A stretch of DNA of 64,000 bases from an uncultured Lachnospiraceae bacterium (GCA_947589055.1 CANPZL010000002.1:1-64000), one strand, 5' to 3'. Positions 16,969 through 25,597 are shown, numbered from the stretch's first letter. The notes: generated by a model not told the origin, from the sequence alone. Translations and numbers: made by a program.

Positions 16969-18432
16969 TCAAGAAATATCCGTATCCAAATTCAAATAAA
17001 ATTCCACACCGCCGGAAACATTCCGAACCCCATAGGCCTTTCCGTGTGCTTCCATTGCCGCAGCAACCACCGCCAACCCGATTCCGCTTCCTCCGTATTC
17101 TCTGGTTCTCGCCTTGTCTACCTTATAAAATTTGATCCAAAGCTTATCCAATTCTTCTTCCGGAATCGGCATACCGGTATTAAATACTACCAGTTGTACC
17201 TCTTTTTCCAATGACAGGAAACGTATCGCAATCCTTCCGCCCGGCGACACATAATGAATGGCATTGGTTATATAATTCGTGACTGCTTCCTCGATCAGAA
17301 ACTCATCTGCCCAGACAAAAATCGGGCCTTCCGCCTGTATATCAAGTGTAGCATCCGTTTTATCTATCAAAATATCCGACGCAGTACAGATATTCCGAAC
17401 CAGTTCTACCAGATCGAACCGGCTCATCTCTACCTTGTTCTGCCCAAATTCCAGTTCATTCAAAGAAAGAAGTTTCTTTACCATATTGTTCATCTTATTT
17501 GCTTCATCGATAATGACATCACAGTAGAATTCCCTGCTTTCCGAATCTTCATTTATACTTTCCTTTAATCCTTCCGCATATCCCTGAATCAATGCAATCG
17601 GCGTCTTTAATTCATGGGAAACATGGGACAAAAACTCTTTTCGCATCTCGTCAATCTGTATCTTGTTTTCAATATCATGATGCAGCTCATTATTTGCAGT
17701 TTTCAAAGCGGAAATGGTAGACTCTAACTTTGTGGAAAGACGGTTCATACTCTCTCCCAGCTCACCAACCTCATCTTTTGTCTTTACCGTTACTCTGGCA
17801 TCAAAGTCCAGATTCGACATCTGCTTTGCCACTACCGCCATATCATGAATCGGTTTTGTGAAATAACGGCTGATACAGGAAATCACGATCGCTGCCAACA
17901 GCAAAATAGAAAGACTGAAATACAGAAATATCCGGTTTGTAAACACTGCACTGTTATTGATCGCATCCATAGAGGTTCGGATCACGACCAGATACCCATT
18001 GCTTAAGTAACCTGTCAAGTCAAAATACCCGGTATCCATACGATCATCCTGATGCACCTCAATAATATATGGTTTTCCTTCGGAAAGAAAGCCGGGGTTT
18101 GCAATCAGCTTTGTCATAGATTTTAAGCTGTCAAACATCAAGCCCTCTTCGTTGGTAGTGGTATAGATTTTCTCAACACCGTCGCTCACGACAATGATCG
18201 CATTATCCGGATTATTCAAGCCTTCAAATCCAAGCTTCAATTCTTCATCTGTCCACTGACTGTTGGAAAACAGCGTATCAACCTGAGTATAAAGACTGAC
18301 CAAATTATCTTCCGCCCTTTGCTCAAACCAGAAAAAGGAACCATGATGATACAAAATCCAGCTTCCAACGATGATAACGGTTATAAAAAAAATAGACACC
18401 AGTGTTAATTTAAACTGAATGGAACGTCTCAT
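16969..18432 (-). CDS. Membrane sensor histidine kinase
   Basis: 487 aa. There are two membrane helices (about 8-28 and 168-190) flanking an outside sensor domain of about 140 residues, then a HAMP domain (about 190-242), the phospho-acceptor His273 in SHELKTPIALIQGYAEG, and an ATPase domain with N and G boxes (EEAVTNYITNAIHYV, YGGSGIGLAVV). It is an OmpR-class kinase. Its start overlaps the response-regulator stop by 4 nt. The signal cannot be told from sequence; neighbouring lipoproteins suggest an envelope cue, which is inference. Confidence 0.94.
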   Translation of the reverse strand: MRRSIQFKLTLVSIFFITVIIVGSWILYHHGSFFWFEQRAEDNLVSLYTQVDTLFSNSQWTDEELKLGFEGLNNPDNAIIVVSDGVEKIYTTTNEEGLMFDSLKSMTKLIANPGFLSEGKPYIIEVHQDDRMDTGYFDLTGYLSNGYLVVIRTSMDAINNSAVFTNRIFLYFSLSILLLAAIVISCISRYFTKPIHDMAVVAKQMSNLDFDARVTVKTKDEVGELGESMNRLSTKLESTISALKTANNELHHDIENKIQIDEMRKEFLSHVSHELKTPIALIQGYAEGLKESINEDSESREFYCDVIIDEANKMNNMVKKLLSLNELEFGQNKVEMSRFDLVELVRNICTASDILIDKTDATLDIQAEGPIFVWADEFLIEEAVTNYITNAIHYVSPGGRIAIRFLSLEKEVQLVVFNTGMPIPEEELDKLWIKFYKVDKARTREYGGSGIGLAVVAAAMEAHGKAYGVRNVSGGVEFYLNLDTDIS

Positions 18433-19109
18433 TTTGACACCTCAAACTTATATCCCATCCCCCAGATCGTCTTGATATACTCCCCTTTGTCCTTCAGTTT
18501 GCTCCGCAGCTTTTTCACATGGGTATCAATAGTCCTGGCATCTCCAAAATAATCATAATTCCAGACATTATTTAGAATCTTCTCTCTGGAGAGTGCCACT
18601 CCCTGATTCAAAAAAAAGTAATGAAGAAGTTCAAATTCCTTAAAGCTAAGCTCTACCGGTTCTCCATCAATCTTTACCATATGTGCATTTACATCCATTT
18701 CAATGCCACCCGCCTGTAACACCTTTGATTCCTGTGCAGGATTGGTTCGCCGAAGCACTGCTTCCACCCTTGCCACAAGGATCTTAGGGCTGAACGGTTT
18801 CGTAATATATTCATCAATTCCCAGTTCAAAGCCCGTCAGCTCGTCCCGCTCATCCGCCTTTGCCGTCAACATGATGATCGGGACCTTGGAATACTGCCGG
18901 ATTTCCCGGCATACTTCCCAGCCATCCAGTTTTGGCATCATCACATCTAAAATAACCAGAGAAATATCCTTATTTGCAAAAAATACCTCGATCGCCTCTT
19001 CCCCGTCGCCTGCTTCCAAAACCTGAAAATCCTGATGTACCAGAAAATCCCGAACCAGCTTCCGCATCCTGCTTTCATCATCGACGACCAGTATTTTTAT
19101 CTTTTCCAT
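18429..19109 (-). CDS. OmpR/PhoB-family response regulator
   Basis: 226 aa from the chosen start. The receiver domain (residues 1-120) has the acidic pocket VVDDES, phospho-acceptor Asp55 in LVILDVMMPK and Lys104 in ITKPFSP. The C-terminal winged helix (about 130-226) shows LSFKEFELLHYFFLNQG and GDARTIDTHVKKLRSKL. The open frame extends to 19277, but the ATG at 19109 (MEKIKILVVDDE) has GGGGG 7 nt upstream and fits the family. It overlaps the kinase gene by 4 nt. Confidence 0.95.
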   Translation of the reverse strand: MEKIKILVVDDESRMRKLVRDFLVHQDFQVLEAGDGEEAIEVFFANKDISLVILDVMMPKLDGWEVCREIRQYSKVPIIMLTAKADERDELTGFELGIDEYITKPFSPKILVARVEAVLRRTNPAQESKVLQAGGIEMDVNAHMVKIDGEPVELSFKEFELLHYFFLNQGVALSREKILNNVWNYDYFGDARTIDTHVKKLRSKLKDKGEYIKTIWGMGYKFEVSK

Positions 19110-19171
19110 ATTCATACCCCCACAGTGGTTTTCCAAAAGCATACGAAAAGAATATGTTGAAAATGTGAAAT

Positions 19172-19798
19172 CTATTCGGAATTTTCTTCCGTAAGAGCTT
19201 CCGTATCTGCCTGTCCTCCAAGCTCCGCCTCTCTGGCCCGTAGCTCCGCTTCCCTTCTGGTTAAATCTTCCTCCCATGCTGCATAACGGTTTAATATCTT
19301 ATTTTCTGTATTGATATAACCTACGTTGGGATTCAATACTGTAATGGCAAACATGATTGCAATTACCAGAGCCAGAGCGATCACCGAGATCAGATACTTT
19401 CTCCGAGCGATTTCAAGCCGTTGATTTTCCTTTGTCAAAAGCTCCAGTTGCTCCTGTTTCCCTCTGGGCATTCCGTTTGAGGGCAGAACATAGATCAAAG
19501 GCACCTCCTGCTGAGGGATATTCATTTCATCTACCAGATATTCACGAAATTCTCCAAGAAACTGCAGGCCGATCGGTGTTTTAAACACCTGCTCCTTTAC
19601 CAGACGATCATAAAGAGCCGAGAGTTCTTCCGGTTGATCAAAATTGATCTTTTCCTTCAGCCGCTCGATATTATTTTGCTCCCGCAGGGCTTCCTTTGCA
19701 TCCCGGTAATCATCAAACAAAAAGCCGCCGACTCTACGTTCTTCCTCGTCCGGTATGTGCATTAGTGGTTCCGAATCCTTCGTATTCTGATTTTCCAT
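19172..19798 (-). CDS. Single-pass membrane protein with coiled-coil segments, unknown
   Basis: 208 aa; no family recognised. The first 130 residues are soluble and charged (FLFDDYRDAKEALREQNNIE, a pattern of long helices). One membrane helix follows at about residues 135-155 (LISVIALALVIAIMFAIT). A short outside part ends in a Glu/Arg/Ala coiled coil (RREAELRAREAELGG). The start at 19798 has AAAGGAG 8 nt upstream; an in-frame ATG 33 nt earlier lacks a site. It lies 62 nt upstream of the response regulator and could share its transcript. Confidence 0.7.
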   Translation of the reverse strand: MENQNTKDSEPLMHIPDEEERRVGGFLFDDYRDAKEALREQNNIERLKEKINFDQPEELSALYDRLVKEQVFKTPIGLQFLGEFREYLVDEMNIPQQEVPLIYVLPSNGMPRGKQEQLELLTKENQRLEIARRKYLISVIALALVIAIMFAITVLNPNVGYINTENKILNRYAAWEEDLTRREAELRAREAELGGQADTEALTEENSE

Positions 19799-19829
19799 AG
19801 GCCGCTCCTTTCTTTTCCCTGCCTTTTCC

Positions 19830-19838
19830 ATTATAGCA
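19830..19838 (-). promoter_or_regulatory. Extended -10 promoter
   Basis: TGCTATAAT on the minus strand (TATAAT at 19830-19835) lies about 32 nt before the 19798 start and directly follows the terminator of the lipoprotein gene. It probably drives the membrane protein and two-component genes. Confidence 0.5.
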
Positions 19839-19877
19839 AAAAGGGGTGTACAAACGCTACCGTCTGAACACCCTTTT
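19837..19877 (-). terminator. Terminator of the 178-aa lipoprotein gene
   Basis: On the minus strand AAAAGGGTGT pairs with ACACCCCTTTT across an 18-nt loop (one bulged base), ending in TTTTTGC. It begins just after the stop codon. Confidence 0.7.
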
Positions 19878-19879
19878 GT

Positions 19880-20416
19880 TTATTCTGTTTCCTGTATAGA
19901 ATCTGTAGGAGCCTCCGATGCATCTACTAAAGTGATCTCATGCTCGACTGCCAGTGCATTCAACTGACTTTCATACTCAGAAAACAAGGATTCCGATTCT
20001 ACAATCAGGCTATCCGCTTCATTCAGCAGATCCGTATCACAGGCTTCAATGGCCTCCGCCACTTTGGAAAGAGCATTCAGCTGTTTCTTTGCGCCATCAA
20101 CACAGATTGCTTTCACTTCCTGTACCTCCGGCGTCTCAGCAGGCACCGCATCCAGTTGTGCAAGATATTCCTCATACTTCGGTATAATGGAATCCCGCAA
20201 TGCACTTAAGAGCTGTTGAGAATCCGCCTCCTCGTCGGCGACATAAACATTATATTCATTGATAGCCGCTTTTTGAAGATTCTGCGTATCCGCCATGTCT
20301 GTCAGATATATATATAAATCCTCTTTTACCGCATCTGCTTTACCGCAGGCGGACAAGCTAAACATCAGCCCTGCCAGCAGCAATGCCGCAATCTGTCTTT
20401 TACTTTTGATCTTCAT
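19880..20416 (-). CDS. Small lipoprotein, unknown function
   Basis: 178 aa. The signal peptide RQIAALLLAGLMFSLSAC ends in a lipobox (LSAC, Cys24). The mature part is almost entirely helical and acidic, with spaced Ala and Leu (LLSALRDSIIPKYEEYLAQL, KKQLNALSKVAEAIEACD), like a three-helix bundle. No family is recognised. It is a single-gene unit: a terminator follows at once and larC ends 63 nt upstream. Confidence 0.75.
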   Translation of the reverse strand: MKIKSKRQIAALLLAGLMFSLSACGKADAVKEDLYIYLTDMADTQNLQKAAINEYNVYVADEEADSQQLLSALRDSIIPKYEEYLAQLDAVPAETPEVQEVKAICVDGAKKQLNALSKVAEAIEACDTDLLNEADSLIVESESLFSEYESQLNALAVEHEITLVDASEAPTDSIQETE

Positions 20417-20479
20417 AACGCTTCCTCTGTATTCTCATTTATAGTTGCTTACACATTTTAGCACAGAAACAGATAAAAT

Positions 20480-21727
20480 TCAATAACCTTTCCTTTGAAT
20501 TTCTTTCCGCACCGCTTCCAGACTGATGTTCTGCTCTCTGGCGATACGGGCGAGCTCCTCATATTCATACTTAGCCCGCAGCACTCCATATCCTTTTGAC
20601 GTTTTTTTGCATATCGGTCCATATGCGCTTTCTACTACTTCGCTTTCTCGTTCCAAAACATATCGTTCCATTCGGCTGCCCCGGATTCCAATAGTGGTAG
20701 TGTGTTGAAAGATTAAGGGAATAAGCGTTTCCTTTGTCTGCTCTGAACAAAGCACATGCAATACGATACCCGGCCGGGACTTTTTCATGCCCGCCGGTAT
20801 GGTAAATACTTCCAATGCCCCCGCTTCCAGCAGGCGCTCCATTGCAAAACCAATATCCTCTCCTGTCATATCATCTATATTGCAGCATAGCTCCCATACA
20901 GAGGAACGGGTATCCTCCGTTTCACCCAGCATGGCACGGACACAGTTAGCCGCCGGATAATCCTTTCTCCCCATACCATACCCTACAGCCTTTAACCGCA
21001 TCACCGGCATCGCACCAAAACGTGTGGCAAAATACTGTAACAGTGCAGCGCCGGTAGGCGTACAAAGCTCTCCCTGTATACTTCCTCCATAAACGGGTGC
21101 TTCTTTTAAGATCCATGCAGTCGCCGGTGCCGGAACCGGCAAAATACCGTGAGCGCACTGCACCTGCCCGCTTCCTACATGAATCGGGGAAACGATGATC
21201 TCCTCCACCGCAAGCTGGTCAAGCAGATAACAGACAGCGGTAATATCCGCTACAGCGTCCAGCGTACCCACTTCGTGGAAATGGATCTGTGATACGGGAA
21301 CGCCATGCACCTTACTTTCTGCTTCTGCGATCAGGCCATATACTGCCAACGCATCTTCCTTCACCTTATCCGGCAGTTTCAAACCATAAAGTATATCCCG
21401 GATCGCATGCAGACTGGTATGAACATGTTCTTTCTGATGCTCATGATCATGGAAATGCCCATGTGCCGGTGCCTGTCCATGCACATGCTCATGACTATGT
21501 TCGATTCCGTCAAATGCTCCTTCTTCTTTTCCATGCACCAATACCGAAACATAGGTTCCTTTTATTCCGCATTTTTGTATGCTTTCCTTTCGATATTCCA
21601 CATCCGGAATTCCCAGTCGGTTCAGTGCCTCTATCTGACTATCCATATCCGGAAACAGCTCTAACAACGCACCGGTCAGCATATCCCCTGCCGCACCCAT
21701 GCCGCAATCCAAGTATAGCGTTTTCAT
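20480..21727 (-). CDS. larC: Nickel-pincer cofactor biosynthesis protein LarC
   Basis: 415 aa. LarC is the cyclometallase that inserts nickel into the pincer cofactor of lactate racemase and related LarA enzymes. Family sequence includes YLDCGMGAAGDMLTGALLEL at the N-terminus, SQIHFHEVGTLDAVADITAV, and ELCTPTGAALL. A His-rich metal-binding stretch lies at about residues 77-107. In some lactobacilli LarC needs a programmed frameshift between two parts; here it is one continuous frame. Its start overlaps the larB stop by 4 nt. larE, needed for the same cofactor, is broken nearby. Confidence 0.94.
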   Translation of the reverse strand: MKTLYLDCGMGAAGDMLTGALLELFPDMDSQIEALNRLGIPDVEYRKESIQKCGIKGTYVSVLVHGKEEGAFDGIEHSHEHVHGQAPAHGHFHDHEHQKEHVHTSLHAIRDILYGLKLPDKVKEDALAVYGLIAEAESKVHGVPVSQIHFHEVGTLDAVADITAVCYLLDQLAVEEIIVSPIHVGSGQVQCAHGILPVPAPATAWILKEAPVYGGSIQGELCTPTGAALLQYFATRFGAMPVMRLKAVGYGMGRKDYPAANCVRAMLGETEDTRSSVWELCCNIDDMTGEDIGFAMERLLEAGALEVFTIPAGMKKSRPGIVLHVLCSEQTKETLIPLIFQHTTTIGIRGSRMERYVLERESEVVESAYGPICKKTSKGYGVLRAKYEYEELARIAREQNISLEAVRKEIQRKGY

Positions 21728-22479
21728 TTCTTTCCCTCCATATGATTGATCATACTCGCAAAGTAACCGGCACCAAATCCGTTATCAATATTGACCACCG
21801 AAACACCGCTGGCACAGGAATTTAACATAGAAAGTAATGCCGAAAGCCCATGAAAAGATGCGCCATAGCCCACACTGGTCGGAACCGCTATCACGGGACA
21901 ATCCGCCAGCCCTCCGATCACGCTTGCCAATGCACCCTCCATACCGGCGATAGCGATAATAACGCTTGCTTCCATCAATATTTCCTTGTATGCCAGAAGC
22001 CGATGAAGTCCGGCTACCCCTACGTCATACAGACGAATCACCTCGTTGCCTAGTATCTCAGCAGTCAGCGCCGCTTCCTCTGCTACCGGAATATCACTTG
22101 TGCCTCCGGTAGCCACGACAATACTGCCGATCCCGTTCGGAACCGGTCGTTCCCCCAAGATTCCGATCCTGGCTGTTTCATAGTAGACCAGCGGAACCTG
22201 TTTTTTAAGCGTCGCAGCCGCCTCCGGATCCAAGCGTGTGATCAGGATCCGTTCCTGTCCGTTCCTTCGCATGGTTTCAATGATTCCAAGCATCTGTTCC
22301 GGTGTTTTTCCGGCTCCATAAATCACCTCCGAAGCCCCCTGTCGCACTCTCCGATGCAAATCTACCTTTGCAAACCCTATATCCTCATACGGAGCAGTTT
22401 TCAACTTTAAGAGGGCATCTTCTACAGACAAAGCTCCCTGTCTTACCGCCTCCAATATTTCCTTTGTTTCGTTTTGCAT
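21724..22479 (-). CDS. larB: Nickel-pincer cofactor biosynthesis protein LarB
   Basis: 251 aa. LarB carboxylates and hydrolyses nicotinic acid adenine dinucleotide to start pincer cofactor synthesis. It resembles PurE in its C-terminal half: VVATGGTSDIPVAEEAAL, VYDVGVAG-type RLYDVGVAGLHR, IAIAGMEGALASVIGGL and PVIAVPTSVGYGASF. The N-terminal motif is EILEAVRQGALSVEDAL. It is translationally coupled to larC. The upstream membrane-protein gene is 130 nt away with a hairpin between, so larBC may have its own promoter. Confidence 0.95.
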   Translation of the reverse strand: MQNETKEILEAVRQGALSVEDALLKLKTAPYEDIGFAKVDLHRRVRQGASEVIYGAGKTPEQMLGIIETMRRNGQERILITRLDPEAAATLKKQVPLVYYETARIGILGERPVPNGIGSIVVATGGTSDIPVAEEAALTAEILGNEVIRLYDVGVAGLHRLLAYKEILMEASVIIAIAGMEGALASVIGGLADCPVIAVPTSVGYGASFHGLSALLSMLNSCASGVSVVNIDNGFGAGYFASMINHMEGKK

Positions 22480-22567
22480 CCCTTACCTCCAAGCCAATGC
22501 TTTTTATTTGTCGATTGCCGGATAAAACAATATCCGGCGGTCCTGTCCGATTCAAAATGGAATTTGT

Positions 22568-22603
22568 AAAAGCGGTCTTGCCAACCTTTTGCAAAACCGC
22601 TTT
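22568..22603 (-). terminator. Hairpin between the membrane-protein pair and larB
   Basis: AAAGCGGT and TTGC arms pair with their complements across a short loop; on the minus strand TTTTACAAATT follows. The T-tract is weak, so this may be a partial terminator or a processing site. Confidence 0.5.
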
Positions 22604-22608
22604 CTGCT

Positions 22609-22926
22609 CTAATCCTTTTTCTGAAACAGGGATTTTTTTATCACTCCCTTTGGATCCTGAATCAGCAGGATCACCAGCCATATGACCATTCCCAATGCAA
22701 CGACGGAAAGTCCCAGATAGAGATCATTCAGCATATCATAAGGCGCCGGAGTAAAAAACGCTGCCTGAAGCTCTACATATTCAAATATGGCATCAACCAG
22801 CCACATCAGAGAAGCTCCCCAGTATATCCAGCATAGAATCCCTATCTTCATTTCATCTTCCGGTGCGTTTTTATACCAGATAATCGTGCTGATAATAGCA
22901 GCAAATACCGTTGTCAATAATGTCAT
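22609..22926 (-). CDS. Small membrane protein next to larBC, unknown function
   Basis: 105 aa with three hydrophobic segments at about residues 2-17, 28-48 and 66-90, and a charged tail (DPKGVIKKSLFQKKD). Tyr/Trp-rich stretches (IGILCWIYWGASLMWLVDAI) sit in the second helix. No family is recognised. It follows the 132-aa membrane protein by 12 nt and certainly shares its transcript. The two may form a complex; a link to nickel-pincer synthesis is suggested only by position. Confidence 0.7.
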   Translation of the reverse strand: MTLLTTVFAAIISTIIWYKNAPEDEMKIGILCWIYWGASLMWLVDAIFEYVELQAAFFTPAPYDMLNDLYLGLSVVALGMVIWLVILLIQDPKGVIKKSLFQKKD

Positions 22927-22938
22927 CTGTCCAGCTCC

Positions 22939-23337
22939 TTACTTTTCGGACTTCCAGGAACGCAGTACCTTCTTTTCCGTTCCGGAAACCACCGCTACTA
23001 TCCCCAGCCATACCAGAGTTACTACTCCTGCCATGGCAATCCCGGCTGTCGCCATTTCCTGAAACATTTCAACCATGTCAGCCGGACTCCCTGCGGCTGT
23101 CAGAAATGGGAACCACGGAACGACCTCCCCGTGCCAGATGTGTTCAAATGCCAGCAGAGCGGAGCCTCCCCACAGCATATTGGAAAGCCAGTTCAGCTTT
23201 CTTGAAAACGGGATCCGTTCTACCGCTTCCGCCTCTTTTATGTTGAAAGTATCCTGCTTTTCCTCGTTTGCCTTCATGGTTTTTCCAACGATCGTTGTCA
23301 CCACTGCTTCCGTAACCGGTACAAGAAAACAAGCCAT
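22939..23337 (-). CDS. Small membrane protein next to larBC, unknown function
   Basis: 132 aa. The N-terminus MACFLVPVTEAVVTTIVGK forms a short hydrophobic helix, then a polar stretch, then two helices at about 48-68 and 94-116. The motif LLAFEHIWHGEVVPWFPFL holds two His and two Glu that could bind metal or heme, which is inference. I recall similar proteins in other Clostridia, without a known role. TAGGAGGG lies 8 nt before the ATG, and a good promoter is at 23439-23467. It leads the two-gene unit upstream of larBC. Confidence 0.72.
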   Translation of the reverse strand: MACFLVPVTEAVVTTIVGKTMKANEEKQDTFNIKEAEAVERIPFSRKLNWLSNMLWGGSALLAFEHIWHGEVVPWFPFLTAAGSPADMVEMFQEMATAGIAMAGVVTLVWLGIVAVVSGTEKKVLRSWKSEK

Positions 23338-23438
23338 AAATTTTCCCTCCTAACGATAAACCTTAAATACCTCGGCATACGCCATCCAGACTCCATCTGT
23401 ATGACGGTTGACCGAAACCATTTCCTGTGTTATATTCA

Positions 23439-23467
23439 AGCATAAATAAATTAAGCGTTTTTGTCAA
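23439..23467 (-). promoter_or_regulatory. Promoter of the two small membrane-protein genes
   Basis: On the minus strand TTGACA (23462-23467), a 17-nt spacer and TATGCT (23439-23444) precede a leader of about 95 nt. The -35 box overlaps the first codons of the larE remnant. Confidence 0.65.
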
Positions 23468-23866
23468 GAAATTCCAAACACGCAGACAGAAAAGAACAGA
23501 CATTAGAAGCCTATCTGTCAGAGCCTGGTAACGTAATGGCAGCTTTTTCTTCCGGTGTGGATTCTACCTTTTTACTGAAAACCGCTCATGACCTTTTAGG
23601 AGAAAAGGCGGTTGCAGTCACGGCCCGCTCCTGTTCCTTTCCCCAACGGGTCGTCAAAATCCCAGAAACCGTTGTTATCTCTGCAAACGGGAGTTGTTTT
23701 CCAAATTCCGAGAGCAAGAATTGAGGTTCTTCCAGATGAATTTCAAAGACTGCTCCAAGATGATATGGCTAAACGGATATATCAAACCCTGTTGGGACTT
23801 GGCTTCACCTATGTCACGTTTGATCTGGGCGGCTACCAATCCGGCAGTATGAATAAGACGCTGTAA
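23461..23866 (+). pseudogene. larE: larE remnant (ATP-dependent sacrificial sulfur transferase), internally deleted
   Basis: LarE inserts sulfur into the pincer cofactor and is normally about 270 aa. Here the N-terminal part survives in one frame (AFSSGVDSTFLLKTAHDLLG, then AVTARSCSFPQR), to about 23650. The C-terminal 48 residues survive in another frame (ARIEVLPDEFQRLLQDD, LGFTYVTFDLGGYQSGSMN) from about 23718 to 23866. Roughly 150 residues between are missing and the frames do not match. The PP-loop motif SGGxDS has become SSGVDS. The only start is a TTG without a ribosome site. A terminator remains at the end. This is a decayed gene, not a short real one. Confidence 0.88.
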
Positions 23867-23894
23867 ATCGTGCAGGGATTTCAGCGTCTTTTTT
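23854..23894 (+). terminator. Terminator at the end of the larE remnant
   Basis: AAGACGCTG pairs with CAGCGTCTT over an 18-nt loop, followed by a run of T. The left arm includes the last larE codons. Confidence 0.75.
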
Positions 23895-23908
23895 TCCGAC
23901 AGATAGAA

Positions 23909-25444
23909 TTACATTTCTTCTTGTTTCAGGGCTTCCTCTGCCTCCTTTTGCAGCCTTTCGTCATAGGAAAGCAACGGTTTTTCTTTTTTTCCTTTTATTC
24001 GCCGATTCACATAGTTTGCGGTAATCCTCGCCACTAACGGGAATAAAGAAATCACACCGATCAGGTTCGGCACCATCATCAGTCCGTTAAACGTATCCGA
24101 AATATCCCATGCCAGCGAAGACGTCATGACCGCACCGGAAATGATCATCAGAACAAAGATAACCTTATATACCTTCACCGCTTTTTCACCAAGCAGATAC
24201 TCAACTGCTTTGGCGCCATACTGAGACCAGCCTAAAACCGTGGTGAATGCAAAGAGAAGCATGGCGACTGCGATAAAGATTTCACCAAAATATCCAAATA
24301 CATTGCCAAATGCCTGGGAAACCAGCGTGGCATCATTTACTTCACCTATCGGAAGACCGGTTTCCAAATCAATATATCCGGAGGAAAGAACTACGATCGC
24401 AGTAATGGTACAGACTACGAAGGTATCAAAAAACACCTCAAAGATTCCCCACATTCCCTGTTTTACCGGTTCCTTTACGTTAGAGGCAGAATGTACCATG
24501 ACCGAAGAACCAAGTCCGGCTTCATTTGAGAATACCCCTCGCTTACAGCCCTGGGTAATCACCTGACGAATCGCAACCCCTGCCGCACCGCCTGCAACTG
24601 CCTTCACGCCAAAGGCAAATCGGAAGATTGCCGCAAACATCGCACCGACGGTATTGATATGTATAACAAACACAATCAAAGCTCCTACTATGTACGCTAC
24701 CGCCATAAAGGGAATAACCTTTTCCGCCACCGCTGCGATACGCTGTAAACCACCGATAATGATCAAGCCGGCAAGGATCATCAATACCAGTCCGATCAAA
24801 AGGTTGATCATCGGAACTCCAAATACTTCCCCTAATTCCACATGACTGAAAAAAGCGGATTCCAGATTCAGTACAATCTTGTTTACCTGTCCCATGTTTC
24901 CAATCCCAAAGGAAGCCAAGATTGTAAAAATGGAAAAGAATACGGCCAATACGGAAGCAATGCCCTTGCAGTATTTTTTACTTCCAAGTCCGTCTTTTAA
25001 ATAATACATGGCGCCGCCGGACCATTCGCCGGCCTGATTTCTTCTTCGATAATAGATACCAAGTACGTTTTCAGAAAAATTGGTCATCATTCCAAAAAAG
25101 GCGGCCACCCACATCCAGAATACCGCACCGGGCCCTCCGATCACGATTGCGGCGGAAACACCGGCAATATTTCCGGTTCCGATCGTCGCTGCCAAAGCGG
25201 TACAAAGAGCCTGAAACTGGGAAATCGTTTTCTTATCCGTTTTCTTGGTTGCCGAGCTGTTTTTCTGAAATACGCTTCCAATCGTTTCCTGCCACCAGTG
25301 TTTCAAATGCGAAATCTGAAAAAATCGAGTGGAACAGGTCATTAAGATACCGGTTCCGATCAGTAGAATCAAGCCAATCTTTACCCAAACAAAATCATTG
25401 ATCACATTATTGATATTTGTAAGCTGTTCAAAAAACCGTTCCAT
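23909..25444 (-). CDS. AGCS-family amino-acid:sodium (or proton) symporter
   Basis: 511 aa with about eleven membrane helices. The alanine/glycine:cation symporter family takes up Ala, Gly or Gln with Na+. Motifs include ALAATIGTGNIAGVSAAI, IGGPGAVFWMWVAAFFGM, GEWSGGAMYYLKDG, and KRGVFSNEAGLGSSVMVH. The C-terminus is charged. It is a single-gene unit with a likely promoter at 25518-25547. The substrate cannot be set between alanine, glycine and glutamine from sequence alone. Confidence 0.93.
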   Translation of the reverse strand: MERFFEQLTNINNVINDFVWVKIGLILLIGTGILMTCSTRFFQISHLKHWWQETIGSVFQKNSSATKKTDKKTISQFQALCTALAATIGTGNIAGVSAAIVIGGPGAVFWMWVAAFFGMMTNFSENVLGIYYRRRNQAGEWSGGAMYYLKDGLGSKKYCKGIASVLAVFFSIFTILASFGIGNMGQVNKIVLNLESAFFSHVELGEVFGVPMINLLIGLVLMILAGLIIIGGLQRIAAVAEKVIPFMAVAYIVGALIVFVIHINTVGAMFAAIFRFAFGVKAVAGGAAGVAIRQVITQGCKRGVFSNEAGLGSSVMVHSASNVKEPVKQGMWGIFEVFFDTFVVCTITAIVVLSSGYIDLETGLPIGEVNDATLVSQAFGNVFGYFGEIFIAVAMLLFAFTTVLGWSQYGAKAVEYLLGEKAVKVYKVIFVLMIISGAVMTSSLAWDISDTFNGLMMVPNLIGVISLFPLVARITANYVNRRIKGKKEKPLLSYDERLQKEAEEALKQEEM

Positions 25445-25517
25445 AGTTCCTCCTCAAAAAGTTTTTTGTTTGTATCGTCAAAATTCTTTTATTTTTCCTT
25501 TGTTTCTGCATGGGGTT

Positions 25518-25547
25518 CTTATACGGAATCACAAAAAATATATACAA
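25518..25547 (-). promoter_or_regulatory. Promoter of the AGCS symporter gene
   Basis: On the minus strand TTGTAT (25542-25547), an 18-nt spacer and TATAAG (25518-25523) lie 74 nt before the start codon. Confidence 0.5.
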
Positions 25548-25568
25548 TCATACACTGGATTATGATTC

Positions 25569-25597
25569 TTGACAAGAAAAACTTTGACATCTATAAG
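25569..25597 (+). promoter_or_regulatory. Promoter of the ArsB/CitM-like permease gene
   Basis: TTGACA at 25569-25574, a 17-nt spacer and TATAAG at 25592-25597 lie 52 nt before the ATG. It is back to back with the symporter promoter. Confidence 0.65.

Noticed and set aside
20480-21727. Possible programmed frameshift in larC as in some lactobacilli
   Set aside because: The frame is continuous through both LarC domains, so no frameshift is needed here.
21289-21825. His/Met-rich open frames on the plus strand
   Set aside because: They are mirror images of the His-rich part of larC.
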